Assembly: GCF_014266025.1 (NCBI RefSeq)
Contig: NZ_JACMYC010000019.1
Span: 1-64,000 of the forward strand
DNA: 64,000 nt
Direction of reading: 5' to 3'
Source: Nocardioides deserti
GTDB taxonomy: Bacteria; Actinomycetota; Actinomycetes; Propionibacteriales; Nocardioidaceae
Positions 22,961 through 31,121 of this stretch are shown piece after piece; within the stretch, counting starts at the first letter, position 1, and each line of letters begins with the position of its first letter. Under the pieces are notes generated by a model. It saw only the letters and a program-made list of their open reading frames with translations, did not search any database and was not told the origin of the DNA. Made by a program: the position numbers and the translations under genes.

Positions 22961-24382
22961 GTGGTCGAGCTCATCGAGACCCAGATCCCCGGCCTGCTCG
23001 TCGTCCGCCTCGACGTCCACGAGGACTCCCGCGGCTGGTTCAAGGAGAACTGGCAGCGCGCGAAGATGACCGACCTGGGCCTTCCCGACTTCGGTCCGGT
23101 GCAGAACAACATGTCGTTCAACACCCGCCGGGGCGCCACCCGAGGCATTCACGCGGAGCCGTGGGACAAGTTCGTCTCGGTCGCGGCCGGGCGGGTCTTC
23201 GGCGCGTGGGTGGACATGCGGGAGGGCCCGTCGTTCGGCATGACCTTCCACATCGAGATCGAGGCTGCCGTCGCCGTCTTCGTCCCGCGGGGCGTCGGGA
23301 ACTCTTACCAGACGCTCGAGGACGGCACCGTCTACAGCTACCTGGTCAACGATCACTGGCGACCTGGCTTCACCTACCCGGCCCTCCACCTCGGCGATCC
23401 GACGGCGGCGATCCCCTGGCCGATCCCGCTGGAGGAGTCCGAGATCTCCGCGAAGGACCTCGGCAACCCCTCCCTCGACGACGTCGTCCCGATGGCCCCG
23501 CGCAGGACGCTGGTCGTCGGCGCGGGCGGGCAGCTCGGCCGGGCACTCTGCTCGACCTTCCCGGCGGCCGTGCCGGTCGATCGGGACGAGCTCGACCTGA
23601 CCGATGCCGCCGCGGTCGAGGCGTGGCCCTGGCACGAGTACGACACGGTCCTCAACGCCGCCGCCTACACGGCGGTCGATGCCGCCGAGACTCCCGAGGG
23701 CCGACGTGCGGCGTGGGCGGCGAACGCCAGCGGCCCGGCGACGCTCGCCAGGCTCGCGGGTGAGCACGGGTTCACGCTCGTGCACTACAGCTCCGACTAC
23801 GTCTTCGACGGCACGGCGGCCGGCCCCGACGGCCACACCGAGGACGAGGCGCTGTCGCCGCTCGGCGTCTACGCCCAGTCCAAGGCGGCCGGCGACCTCG
23901 CGGTGGGCACCGCTCCTCGCCACTACGTGCTGCGCACGTCGTGGGTGGTCGGCGACGGCGCCAACTTCGTCCGCACGATGCAGCGGCTCGCTGCCGACGG
24001 CGTCTCGCCGGCCGTCGTCGACGACCAGGTGGGCCGGCTGACGTTCACCGACGAGCTGGTCCGCGCGACCAGCCACCTGCTCGACGGCAAGGCGCCGTAC
24101 GGCATCTACAACGTCACCAACGGTGGCGAGCCGACCAGCTGGTACGACGTCGCGCGGGCCGTCTTTCGGCTCGCCGGGCGCGACGAGTCGGACGTGACGC
24201 CGACCAGCACCGCGGCGTACGCCAAGGAATACGGTCAGGGCAAGCAGCTCGCCCCACGGCCGCTCCACAGCGTGCTCGACCTGGCGAAGCTCCGTGCGAC
24301 CGGCTTCGAGCCCGAGGACGCGATGACCGCGCTCGAACGGTACGTCCGCGGCGAGACGGCTCAGGCCGACAGCCGCCCGTAG
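22961..24382 (+). CDS. rmlCD: Fused RmlC-RmlD: dTDP-4-dehydrorhamnose 3,5-epimerase and reductase
   Basis: A 473-residue bifunctional enzyme that completes dTDP-L-rhamnose synthesis. Residues 1-~180 form the RmlC cupin (DSRGWFKENWQRAKM, QNNMSFNTRRGATRGIH with the catalytic His, VFVPRGVGNSYQTLEDGTVYSYLV). Residues ~185-470 form RmlD: RTLVVGAGGQLGRAL, VLNAAAYTAVDAAE, HYSSDYVFDG, YAQSKAAGD and RTSWVVGDGANFV. The fusion replaces two separate genes in the rmlABCD set. The 3' end overlaps the convergent cupin gene by 22 bp. Confidence 0.94.
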   Translation: MVELIETQIPGLLVVRLDVHEDSRGWFKENWQRAKMTDLGLPDFGPVQNNMSFNTRRGATRGIHAEPWDKFVSVAAGRVFGAWVDMREGPSFGMTFHIEIEAAVAVFVPRGVGNSYQTLEDGTVYSYLVNDHWRPGFTYPALHLGDPTAAIPWPIPLEESEISAKDLGNPSLDDVVPMAPRRTLVVGAGGQLGRALCSTFPAAVPVDRDELDLTDAAAVEAWPWHEYDTVLNAAAYTAVDAAETPEGRRAAWAANASGPATLARLAGEHGFTLVHYSSDYVFDGTAAGPDGHTEDEALSPLGVYAQSKAAGDLAVGTAPRHYVLRTSWVVGDGANFVRTMQRLAADGVSPAVVDDQVGRLTFTDELVRATSHLLDGKAPYGIYNVTNGGEPTSWYDVARAVFRLAGRDESDVTPTSTAAYAKEYGQGKQLAPRPLHSVLDLAKLRATGFEPEDAMTALERYVRGETAQADSRP

Positions 24383-24714
24383 TCGTCCTCGAGCCGGCAG
24401 ATGTCGTCCTCGCCGGTGTAGCGGCCCATCTGGACCTCGATGAGCACCAGGTCCTCGTCCTCGAGGTTCGTGATGCGGTGCGGCTGCCCGATCGCGACGT
24501 CGACCGAGTCGCCCGGCCCGGCCAGCACGACCCGCCCGTCGACGACGCAGGTGGCTCTGCCGGCGACGACCGCCCAGTGCTCGGCGCGGTGCTCGTGGGT
24601 CTGGTACGACAGCCGCGACTGCGGCCGCACGGTGATGCGCTTGACCTTGAACCCGTCGCCCTCGTCGAGGACCTGCCAGGTCCCCCAGGGCCGCGTGTCC
24701 CGCTCGCCGATCAT
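24361..24714 (-). CDS. Cupin, phosphomannose isomerase type II-like
   Basis: A 117-residue single-domain cupin matching the C-terminal isomerase domain of bifunctional mannose-1-P guanylyltransferase/phosphomannose isomerase: RPWGTWQVLDEGDGFKVKRI, RLSYQTHEHRAEHWAVVAGRA (metal-binding His-x-His and Glu), and VAIGQPHRITNLEDEDLVLIEVQMG. It probably feeds mannose-6-phosphate into GDP-mannose for the Gmd enzymes. A class I manA is also present at 29879, so the two are redundant or differ in substrate. A GGGGGG Shine-Dalgarno sequence supports the start. Confidence 0.88.
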   Translation of the reverse strand: MIGERDTRPWGTWQVLDEGDGFKVKRITVRPQSRLSYQTHEHRAEHWAVVAGRATCVVDGRVVLAGPGDSVDVAIGQPHRITNLEDEDLVLIEVQMGRYTGEDDICRLEDDYGRLSA

Positions 24715-24800
24715 TCGGTCCCCCCGTCACCCGCCGACGTCCGGCGGTCCGTGGAGGCTAGCGACGGACGGATGCCGCGGGCTGGTCCTTGAGGAGATCT

Positions 24801-25079
24801 TTAGCGTCGTCGCAGGCTGAGCAGCGCGGGGCGCACGTCGGCCAGGTAGACGAAAGCCGCGATCGTGAACGCGAGGTTCAGCAGCAGCCCGACCGGCAGC
24901 AGCTGCACGACGAGCCCGATGCCGAGGATCAGGCACCACGCCGGCTTGGTCAGCTTGCCGGCCGCTTCGTACTCCTCGGCGCTGTGCAGCAAGCTGTTGA
25001 CGAACGCGAAGATCTTCACCGCAAGCAGCACGAACATCACGAGCAGCATCACGTAGCTCTGCACGGCGAAGATGTCCAT
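24801..25079 (-). CDS. DUF2516 small membrane protein
   Basis: A 92-residue protein with three hydrophobic segments: SYVMLLVMFVLLAVKIFAFV, KPAWCLILGIGLVVQLLPVG and LNLAFTIAAFVYLADVRPAL. It matches the DUF2516 family (Rv0476 in M. tuberculosis), which is encoded next to hbhA there as well. Function unknown. ATG 25079 was taken; a GTG at 25082 immediately precedes it. Confidence 0.85.
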   Translation of the reverse strand: MDIFAVQSYVMLLVMFVLLAVKIFAFVNSLLHSAEEYEAAGKLTKPAWCLILGIGLVVQLLPVGLLLNLAFTIAAFVYLADVRPALLSLRRR

Positions 25080-25142
25080 CACCGCACCAGCCTATCCGGC
25101 CGGCTTGCTCACCTCACGCACTCCGGCCCGGCCGGGACGGAG

Positions 25143-25577
25143 TCACCGCTCAGCGGTGTCCAGGATCAAGGTGATCGGCCCGTCGTTGACCGACGCGACC
25201 CGCATGTCCGCGCCGAACCGCCCCCGCTCCACGCGAGCGCCGAGCCGCTCGAGCTCCGCACACAGCGCGTCGTACGTCGGCTCGCTGACCGGGCCGGGCG
25301 CCGCGGCCTGCCACGTGGGGCGCCGACCCTTTCGGGCATCGCCGTACAGGGTGAACTGGCTGACCACCAGCACCGGCGCACCGACGTCGCTGGCCGACCG
25401 CTCGTCCCGCAGCAGCCGGACGTCCCAGATCTTGCGCGCGATCCAGCCCACGTCATCCGGCCCGTCGCCGTGCGTGACGCCCAGGTAGACGAGCAGTCCC
25501 GGCTCGCCGATCGCTCCGACGGTCTCGCCGTCGACGGTGACGCTCGCGGACAGGACGCGCTGGACGACGGCTCGCAC
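25143..25577 (-). CDS. dtd: D-aminoacyl-tRNA deacylase
   Basis: Removes D-amino acids (and Gly from tRNA-Ala) mischarged on tRNA. The 144-residue protein begins VRAVVQRVLSASVTVDGETVG; it has the SQFTLYGDARKGRRPTW motif with the catalytic SQxTL element and NDGPITLILDT with the Gly-cisPro chirality filter. The length is exactly that of the family. The frame runs upstream through a REP-like repeat, but family comparison fixes the start at GTG 25577. Confidence 0.94.
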   Translation of the reverse strand: MRAVVQRVLSASVTVDGETVGAIGEPGLLVYLGVTHGDGPDDVGWIARKIWDVRLLRDERSASDVGAPVLVVSQFTLYGDARKGRRPTWQAAAPGPVSEPTYDALCAELERLGARVERGRFGADMRVASVNDGPITLILDTAER

Positions 25578-25605
25578 GGGCCCACCCTCTCGCACCCGGC
25601 ACCAC

Positions 25606-25662
25606 CGCTGGTTGAGCAGCAAGCGCGAGCGAGCGTCGACGAGACCCCCGCACCAGCGCAGG
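25606..25662. repeat. REP-like repeat copy upstream of dtd
   Basis: CCGCTGGTTGAGCAGCAAGC, then GCGAGCGAGCGTCGACGAG and ACCCCCGCACCAGCGCAGG. Closest to copy 1 at 9027, including the CTGGTTGAGCAGC start and CGCAGG end. It separates dtd from hbhA and their terminator. Confidence 0.7.
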
Positions 25663-25690
25663 TCCGCAACCGATAAAGGCACAGAGACGA

Positions 25691-25724
25691 CGAAGGCCCC
25701 GGACCATCCGGTCCGGGGCCTTCG
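25691..25724 (-). terminator. Terminator after the hbhA-like gene
   Basis: CGAAGGCCCCGGACC and GGTCCGGGGCCTTCG form a perfect 15-bp stem with an ATCC loop, 57 bp beyond the hbhA-like stop on the minus strand. Confidence 0.8.
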
Positions 25725-25780
25725 GTTCAGAAGAGGCTCAGCTGACCGTCAAGGCCAAGCTCGCCGTCCTGCGGGACTCT

Positions 25781-26494
25781 TCAGTCCCCGACCTTCTTGG
25801 CGGCGGCGGTCGTCGCCTTGGAAGCCGAGGTGGCGGTCTTCTTGGCGGCGGTTCCGGTGGCCTTGGCACTGCTCTTGGGGGCGGCGGTCGTCTTCTTCAC
25901 GGTCCGCTTGGCGGTGTTCGTAGTCTTGCGAGCGGTCGATTTGGTCGCCTTGGCGGTCTGCGTCTGCGTGGTCTTCGCCTTGCTGACGGTCGTCTTGGCC
26001 GCGGCGGCGGTCGCCTGCGTCTCCTCCTGACGGCGGATCCGCGCGAGCAGCTGCTCGCCGCGCTTCGCGAGGTCGGCGTAGGTGTCGGAGACGATCACGA
26101 CGTTCTCGTCGACGGTCTTCTGCAGCCGGGTCGGCAGCGCGCGGGCCTCGCCCTGCAGCTCGGCGACGCGGGCCTCGACGGCGGCGCGGCGGGCCTTGGC
26201 GTCCTTCGAGAGCGCCTCGAAGCGGGCGTTGACGGCGACGAGCGCCTGGTCGCGCAGCGCCTTCGGCTCGAGGTCGAGGTCGGCGACCGACTTCTGCACG
26301 GTCTCCTGGGTCGCGGCGAACCGCTTCTGCACGTCGGCCGCGTAGTCGCGGACGTAGCCGACGACGAGGTCGGTGGCGCCGACGCCGGCGTAGAGCGGGC
26401 GCTTCGCGGCCGCGGGGATCTCGATGTCGGCCAGCGTCTTGTCGGCCAGACCCCTGATGTCCAGGGTCTTGATGTCGAACGTGGTCTTCGCCAT
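25781..26494 (-). CDS. hbhA: HbhA-like heparin-binding/histone-like protein
   Basis: A 237-residue protein with an N-terminal alpha-helical region (PLYAGVGATDLVVGYVRDYA, VQKRFAATQETVQKSVADL), a coiled-coil centre (RRAAVEARVAELQGEARALP) and a ~75-residue Lys/Ala/Thr-rich C-terminus (KATGTAAKKTATSASKATTA). This is the HbhA layout; the basic tail binds heparan sulfate or DNA in mycobacteria. The neighbours (XRE regulator upstream, DUF2516 downstream) match Rv0474-Rv0475-Rv0476. A good AAGGAGAG Shine-Dalgarno sequence precedes ATG 26494. Whether it is a surface adhesin here is unknown. Confidence 0.88.
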   Translation of the reverse strand: MAKTTFDIKTLDIRGLADKTLADIEIPAAAKRPLYAGVGATDLVVGYVRDYAADVQKRFAATQETVQKSVADLDLEPKALRDQALVAVNARFEALSKDAKARRAAVEARVAELQGEARALPTRLQKTVDENVVIVSDTYADLAKRGEQLLARIRRQEETQATAAAAKTTVSKAKTTQTQTAKATKSTARKTTNTAKRTVKKTTAAPKSSAKATGTAAKKTATSASKATTAAAKKVGD

Positions 26495-26517
26495 GTCGTT
26501 CTCTCCTTCGGTGGGGG

Positions 26518-26916
26518 TCAGTCCTGGGTGTCGGGCAACGCTGGATCGGCCTGGGGCTGACCGGCGTTGAGGGCCAGGAACGAGGCGTGGATGTCGAGCA
26601 GGGACTGCTTCTGCCGCTCGGTCAGCCGCGCGTCGTTCAGGACCGCGAGCTCGACGGAGCTCCCGATCCCGTCCTCCGGGCTGACGATGCCGGCGCGGAC
26701 GTAGAGCTGCTCCGCGGAGATGCGCAACGCCTTGGCGATCTGCTGCAGCACCTCGGCCGAAGGCTTGCGGAGCCCCCGCTCGATCTGGCTGAGGTAGGGA
26801 TTGGAGACACCCGCCTGCTCGGCGAGCTGGCGGAGCGAGAGCGACGCGGCGGTGCGCTGCTCCCGCAGGTAGTCCCCGAGAGACCCGACTGCGGTCCCCA
26901 CTTTTCCCTTGGCCAT
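26518..26916 (-). CDS. XRE-family transcriptional regulator (Rv0474 type)
   Basis: A 132-residue regulator whose helix-turn-helix is LGDYLREQRTAASLSLRQLAEQAGVSNPYLSQIERGLRKPSAEVLQQIAKAL. The C-terminal region VELAVLNDARLTERQKQSLLDIHASF is also conserved in the Rv0474 group. It is 23 bp upstream of the hbhA-like gene and cotranscribed with it. A near-perfect 22-bp palindrome at 26938-26959 next to its promoter is the obvious autoregulatory site. ATG 26916 was chosen over an upstream in-frame start because of the promoter position. Confidence 0.9.
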   Translation of the reverse strand: MAKGKVGTAVGSLGDYLREQRTAASLSLRQLAEQAGVSNPYLSQIERGLRKPSAEVLQQIAKALRISAEQLYVRAGIVSPEDGIGSSVELAVLNDARLTERQKQSLLDIHASFLALNAGQPQADPALPDTQD

Positions 26917-26922
26917 GTCCCC

Positions 26923-26959
26923 ATAGTGCTTGCTCCTGCTAGCGCTTGCAAGTGCTAGC
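26923..26959 (-). promoter_or_regulatory. Promoter and 22-bp palindromic operator of the XRE-hbhA operon
   Basis: GCTAGC-GCTTGCAAGT-GCTAGC (26938-26959) is palindromic at 20 of 22 positions. A -10-like CACTAT on the minus strand (26928-26923) lies 6 nt before the ATG. The palindrome occupies about -22 to -43 relative to a leaderless start, ideal for repression. Confidence 0.65.
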
Positions 26960-27016
26960 GGCGTGAGTGGGCCCACAAAGATGAGAAAGTACGCCGCTTG
27001 CTGGGGCTTGCAGGCT

Positions 27017-27988
27017 TCAGATCGCTGCCCGGACAGCTCCCACGACCCGCCCACCGCCGTGCAGCTCGACCCGACCGGTCCGGCGCACGACGTCGTCCGC
27101 GACCCCAGCCCGTTCTAGGGCGGCCGCCAGCACCACGCGGCGAGCGCGGTCGGCGCCGTCGTCGATCTTGAGCGCGAACGCCGACCCGTCGGGCAGGGCC
27201 AGCGCGTGGCACGCCTCGGCGCCCATCTTCCCGACCGCGCCCGGAATCGCGGCGAGGACGTCGCGCTCGTCGCGAGTCGTGCCGGAGACCATCTCGGGGT
27301 GCCGGCGAATGGCGTCGGCGACCCGCCCCTCCGGGCCATCGGTCGCGACGGCGAGCGCCCGGAACGCCCGCGCCAGACCTGTCAGCGACGTCGACAGCAG
27401 CGGCGCGCCGCAGCCGTCGGTGGCCGCGACAGCGATCGGCTCGCCGGTCAGCTCGACGAACGTCTCGGTGATCGCCTTCTGCAGCGGGTGGCCGGGGTCG
27501 AGGTACGTGCCGAGGTCCCAGCCGTTGAGCACGCAGGTAGCGAGCATCGCCGCGTGCTTGCCCGAGCAGTTCATGTGGATCCGCGTCCGTTGCCCACCCG
27601 CTCGGACGTGCGCGAGGCGCACCTCCTCGTCCAGCGGGTAGTCCTCCGGCGTCTGCAGCGCCGCCTCGTCGAGGCCGACGGTCGCGAGAATCCGGCGTAC
27701 GCCGTCCACGTGCAGCTGCTCGCCCGAGTGCGACCCGCAGCCGAGCGCCAGGAGGTCCGAGGGCAGGTCGAGCCCGTGCCGCACCATCGCCAGCGCTTGG
27801 ACCGGCTTGTTGCAGGACCGGGGCAGCACGGGCGAGGTCACGTCGCCGACCGACCACTCGACCGTGCCGTCGGCAGCCAGCGCGACGACCGACCCGTGGT
27901 GGCGGCCCTCGACGAAGCCGGAACGGACCACCTCAGCCACGACGACGGGTCCAGCGACGACAGGACCGGGAGCACCAGGAGCAGCCAT
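27017..27988 (-). CDS. Asparaginase II-family protein
   Basis: A 323-residue L-asparaginase II-type amidohydrolase (PF06089-like), not related to the classical AnsA/B fold. Family motifs: VVRSGFVEGRHHGSVVALAADG, RSCNKPVQALAMVRHG, GCGSHSGEQLHVDGVRRIL, HMNCSGKHAAMLATCVLNGW, and TDGCGAPLLSTSL. Hydrolyses L-asparagine to aspartate and ammonia. It is transcribed divergently from the APS kinase fusion with a 39-bp gap. No signal peptide is visible. Confidence 0.9.
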   Translation of the reverse strand: MAAPGAPGPVVAGPVVVAEVVRSGFVEGRHHGSVVALAADGTVEWSVGDVTSPVLPRSCNKPVQALAMVRHGLDLPSDLLALGCGSHSGEQLHVDGVRRILATVGLDEAALQTPEDYPLDEEVRLAHVRAGGQRTRIHMNCSGKHAAMLATCVLNGWDLGTYLDPGHPLQKAITETFVELTGEPIAVAATDGCGAPLLSTSLTGLARAFRALAVATDGPEGRVADAIRRHPEMVSGTTRDERDVLAAIPGAVGKMGAEACHALALPDGSAFALKIDDGADRARRVVLAAALERAGVADDVVRRTGRVELHGGGRVVGAVRAAI

Positions 27989-28027
27989 ACGGCCAACCCA
28001 ACCACGGCGGTTTGCAAGGATGAGCGG

Positions 28028-29878
28028 GTGCCGAACCCGCCGCAGTACTGCCCCACCCCGCGCGAGCTCGACGACCTGGAGCTGCTGGTCACCGGCGCGC
28101 TGGCTCCGTTGAGCCGGTTCGACGAGCCGGGCAGCCCCGTGACCCTCACCCTGCCGGACGACGTGGCCGCCCCGGCCGCCGAGGCGGGTGCCGTCGAGCT
28201 GGTCGATCCTGAGGGCCTGCCGCTCGCCCGGGTGAACGTGCCCGGCGGCGAGGTCGAGGCACTGACCCATGTGCAGTACGGCCCGTTCCGCCGTCACTAC
28301 CTCTCCCCCGCTCAGGTGCGCGAGGCGTACGCCGGCCGCACCTTCGTGCCTGTCACCGACGCCCTCACCGAGGCCCAGGTCGAGGATCTCCGCGCCCTCG
28401 GACCGGCGGTCCTGCTCGCGTACGTCGGCGCCGGCACGCCCGCGCTGTCCCCGGTCGGTCTCATCCGAGCTTCCCTCGCCGCAGCCGACCTGCTCGCGGA
28501 CGCGGCCGTCGTCGCCGTGCCGCTCGCCGCCCACGGCGACGCCGAGCTCGACCACCAGCTCGGCGTCCAGGTCGCGCACACGTACGCCGCCGGCGATCCG
28601 GTCCACGCCCTGGCCGAGCCCGCCGACGACGCCTACCCGCCGTCGATCGCCGCGATCGTCGACTTCGACCGCCCGGAGCCGGCCGACCAGGGCCTCGTGC
28701 TGTTCTTCACCGGGCTGTCCGGCAGCGGCAAGTCCACCCTGGCCAGGGCGCTGATGGACCGCCTGCTCGAGCAGGGCACCCGCACCGTCACGAGCCTCGA
28801 CGGCGACGTCGTGCGCCGCAACCTCTCGGCCGGCCTGACCTTCTCGAAGGCCGACCGGGAGACGAACATCCGCCGCATCGGCTGGGTCGCCGCCGAGATC
28901 TCCCGGCACGGCGGGGTCGCGGTCTGCAGCCCGATCGCGCCGTTCGACGAGACCCGCCAGCAGGTCCGCGCGATGGTCGAGGACGCGGGCGGCGCGTTCT
29001 TCCTCGTCCACGTCGCCACACCGTTGGAGGAGTGCGAGCGTCGCGACCGGAAGGGGCTCTACGCGAAGGCGCGCCGCGGCGAGATCCCTGAGTTCACCGG
29101 GATCTCCTCTCCCTACGAGGATCCCGCCGACGCCGACGTCCGCGTCGACACCACTGGCCGCACCATCGACGACGCCCTCGCCGACGTCGTGGAGGCGCTG
29201 CGTGAAGCCGGCTACCTGGACCTGTCGGCAGGTTTCGAGACGGTTGCTGCGCAACCTCCTCAACCAGCCGACGCAAGCTCCTCAACCACTCGGGACCCTC
29301 GGCTGGTTGAGGAAGGCGAGCTAGCGCCTGTCGCGAAACCCGCCGAGCAGCCGCTCAAGGTCCTCTTCGTCTGCACCGCCAACATCTGCCGCAGCCCGTT
29401 CATGGAGGTCGTGGCCCGCAAGCTCGCCGGCCCCGACGCGAGCGTGACCTTCGCCAGCGCCGGCACGCACGGGTTCCGCGACCACCCGATGGACGAGGTC
29501 ATGGGCGGCACGCTGGCCGGCCGCGGGGCCGAGGTGGGCGACTTCGCCAGCCGCGCGGTGACCCGGCAGATGGTCGACGAGGCCGACCTGGTCCTCACGG
29601 CCGAAGCGGCGCACCGCACGTTCATCCTCGACGACCAGCCGGCGGCGTTCCGGAAGGTGTTCACGATCGGGCAGTTCGCCGAGGCCGTCCGCGCGGCGGA
29701 CACGTCGCTCGCCGGCCGCGAGCTCGTCAGGGCGGTCGGCGACCGTCGCGGCACGGCCGACGCCATGCTGGACGTCGCCGACCCCTACCGCCGCGGGCCC
29801 GAGGCAGCCGAGCAGGCGGCCGTCGGGATCGAGGAGCTGCTGCGCGTGATCATCCCGCGGCTGACCGGACGGGCCTGA
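28028..29878 (+). CDS. Three-domain fusion: degenerate ATP-sulfurylase-like region, APS kinase, and low-molecular-weight phosphotyrosine phosphatase
   Basis: 616 residues. Residues 1-~220 resemble the N-terminal part of ATP sulfurylase (PTPRELDDLELLVTGALAPL, FRRHYLSPAQVREAYAGRTF) but lack the catalytic QxRNPxHR motif. Residues ~222-400 are a complete CysC APS kinase: GLSGSGKST (229-237), DGDVVRRNLSAGLTFSKADR and KGLYAKARRGEIPEFTGI. Residues ~401-439 are a linker encoded by the REP-like repeat (GFETVAAQPPQPADASSS). Residues ~442-616 are a Wzb/Ptp-type phosphatase with VCTANICRSPF (CX5R, Cys449-Arg455) and ADPYRRG (Asp585). It makes PAPS; the phosphatase may act on the BY-kinase at 19561. Followed directly by manA (TGA then ATG, no gap). 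Confidence 0.88.
   Translation: MPNPPQYCPTPRELDDLELLVTGALAPLSRFDEPGSPVTLTLPDDVAAPAAEAGAVELVDPEGLPLARVNVPGGEVEALTHVQYGPFRRHYLSPAQVREAYAGRTFVPVTDALTEAQVEDLRALGPAVLLAYVGAGTPALSPVGLIRASLAAADLLADAAVVAVPLAAHGDAELDHQLGVQVAHTYAAGDPVHALAEPADDAYPPSIAAIVDFDRPEPADQGLVLFFTGLSGSGKSTLARALMDRLLEQGTRTVTSLDGDVVRRNLSAGLTFSKADRETNIRRIGWVAAEISRHGGVAVCSPIAPFDETRQQVRAMVEDAGGAFFLVHVATPLEECERRDRKGLYAKARRGEIPEFTGISSPYEDPADADVRVDTTGRTIDDALADVVEALREAGYLDLSAGFETVAAQPPQPADASSSTTRDPRLVEEGELAPVAKPAEQPLKVLFVCTANICRSPFMEVVARKLAGPDASVTFASAGTHGFRDHPMDEVMGGTLAGRGAEVGDFASRAVTRQMVDEADLVLTAEAAHRTFILDDQPAAFRKVFTIGQFAEAVRAADTSLAGRELVRAVGDRRGTADAMLDVADPYRRGPEAAEQAAVGIEELLRVIIPRLTGRA
29230..29342. repeat. REP-like repeats inside the APS kinase-phosphatase fusion (inverted pair)
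   Basis: One copy in each orientation: GGTTTCGAGACGGTTGCTGC ... CTCCTCAACCAGCC (from 29231) and CGGCTGGTTGAGGAAGGCGA ... CTAGCGCCTGTCGCGAAACC (to ~29340). Together they encode ~39 residues in frame that separate the kinase and phosphatase domains. Confidence 0.88.
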
Positions 29879-31111
29879 ATGTTCGTCCTCCGCAACGCGA
29901 TCCGGGACTACGCCTGGGGCTCGAGCACCCACCTGCCGCGCTTCCTCGGGACCGAGCCGACCGGCGACCCGCAGGCCGAGCTGTGGATCGGCGCGCACGA
30001 CGGCGACCCGTCGTACCTCCCCGACGGCCGCGCGCTCAACGACGTCATCGCCACCGCGCCGCAAGAGCTGCTCGGCCGGACGGTCGTCGACACGTTCGGC
30101 CCGCGACTGCCGTACCTCATGAAGGTCCTGGCCGTCGCCGAGCCGCTCTCGCTGCAGGTGCACCCGAGCAGCTCGCGGGCTCGGATCGGCTTCTCCCGGG
30201 AGGATGCGGCCGGCGTGCCGCTCGACGCGGCGCACCGCAGCTACAAGGACGCCTTCCACAAGCCGGAGCTGATCTATGCGCTCACCCGGTTCGAGGGGAT
30301 GGCCGGCTTCCGGGACACGGAGAAGTCCGCACAGATCCTGCGCCTCCTCGACCTGCCCTGGGCCGACGACGTGGCCCACCGACTCGAGTCGGGGCCGGCG
30401 TTCCAGACGCTGCGCGCGATCGTCACCGAGATGCTCGCCCGCACCGGGCCGGACCTCGAGGCGCTCCTCGCCGAGATCCAGCGCGCCGCCAAGCACGCGG
30501 AGGAGCGCGGCCACCGCGAGGAGATGCGCGTCAACCCGGTGCGGGTCGACCCGGCACGGATCAGCCGCGAGGCGACGCGGGTCTTCGCGATGGTCGGCAA
30601 GCTCATCGACCAGTACCCCGCCGACCCGGGCGTCCTGGTCACGCTGCTGCTCAACCACGTCGTCCTGGCGCCGGGCGAGGCGATGTTCCTCGACGCGGGC
30701 GTCATCCACGCCTACGTCTCCGGGCTCGGCGTGGAGATCATGGCGTCGTCGGACAACGTGCTCCGCGCCGGTCTCACGCCCAAGCACATGGACGTCCCGG
30801 AGCTGCTGTCGGTCACCAATTTCACGCCGATGCCGGGGCCGCAGTGGCTGCCCTCGGTCGCAGCGCCACACCACTGTCACCTCGAGCCGCCGGTCCCCGA
30901 CTTCTCCCTCACCGTGGGCGACGTCCCGGACGTGACCGCGCCCGCCGCCGGTCCGCGGACGGTCCTCGTGCTCGACGGCGACGTCGAGCTGCTGACGGCG
31001 GACGAGACGCTCGCCGCCGGCCGCGGTCAGACCGTCTTCATCGGTGACGCCGACGGGCCGGTCCGCATCGTCGGTCGCGGGCGGGTCGCCATCGGCGGGG
31101 TGCAGCTCTGA
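29879..31111 (+). CDS. manA: Mannose-6-phosphate isomerase, class I
   Basis: Interconverts fructose-6-phosphate and mannose-6-phosphate for GDP-mannose synthesis. The 410-residue zinc cupin shows RDYAWGSSTHLPRFLG, AELWIGAHDGDPS, LPYLMKVLAVAEPLSLQVHPS (zinc-binding Gln-x-His), YKDAFHKPELIYALTRFEG (Glu ligand) and LDAGVIHAYVSGLGVEIMASSDNVLRAGLT. It begins immediately after the stop of the fusion gene, so the two are coupled. Confidence 0.95.
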   Translation: MFVLRNAIRDYAWGSSTHLPRFLGTEPTGDPQAELWIGAHDGDPSYLPDGRALNDVIATAPQELLGRTVVDTFGPRLPYLMKVLAVAEPLSLQVHPSSSRARIGFSREDAAGVPLDAAHRSYKDAFHKPELIYALTRFEGMAGFRDTEKSAQILRLLDLPWADDVAHRLESGPAFQTLRAIVTEMLARTGPDLEALLAEIQRAAKHAEERGHREEMRVNPVRVDPARISREATRVFAMVGKLIDQYPADPGVLVTLLLNHVVLAPGEAMFLDAGVIHAYVSGLGVEIMASSDNVLRAGLTPKHMDVPELLSVTNFTPMPGPQWLPSVAAPHHCHLEPPVPDFSLTVGDVPDVTAPAAGPRTVLVLDGDVELLTADETLAAGRGQTVFIGDADGPVRIVGRGRVAIGGVQL

Positions 31112-31121
31112 GCAGACCCGG

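Noticed and set aside
27017..29263. 748-codon minus-strand frame
   Set aside because: The asparaginase begins at 27988; the upstream extension is antisense to the APS kinase fusion.
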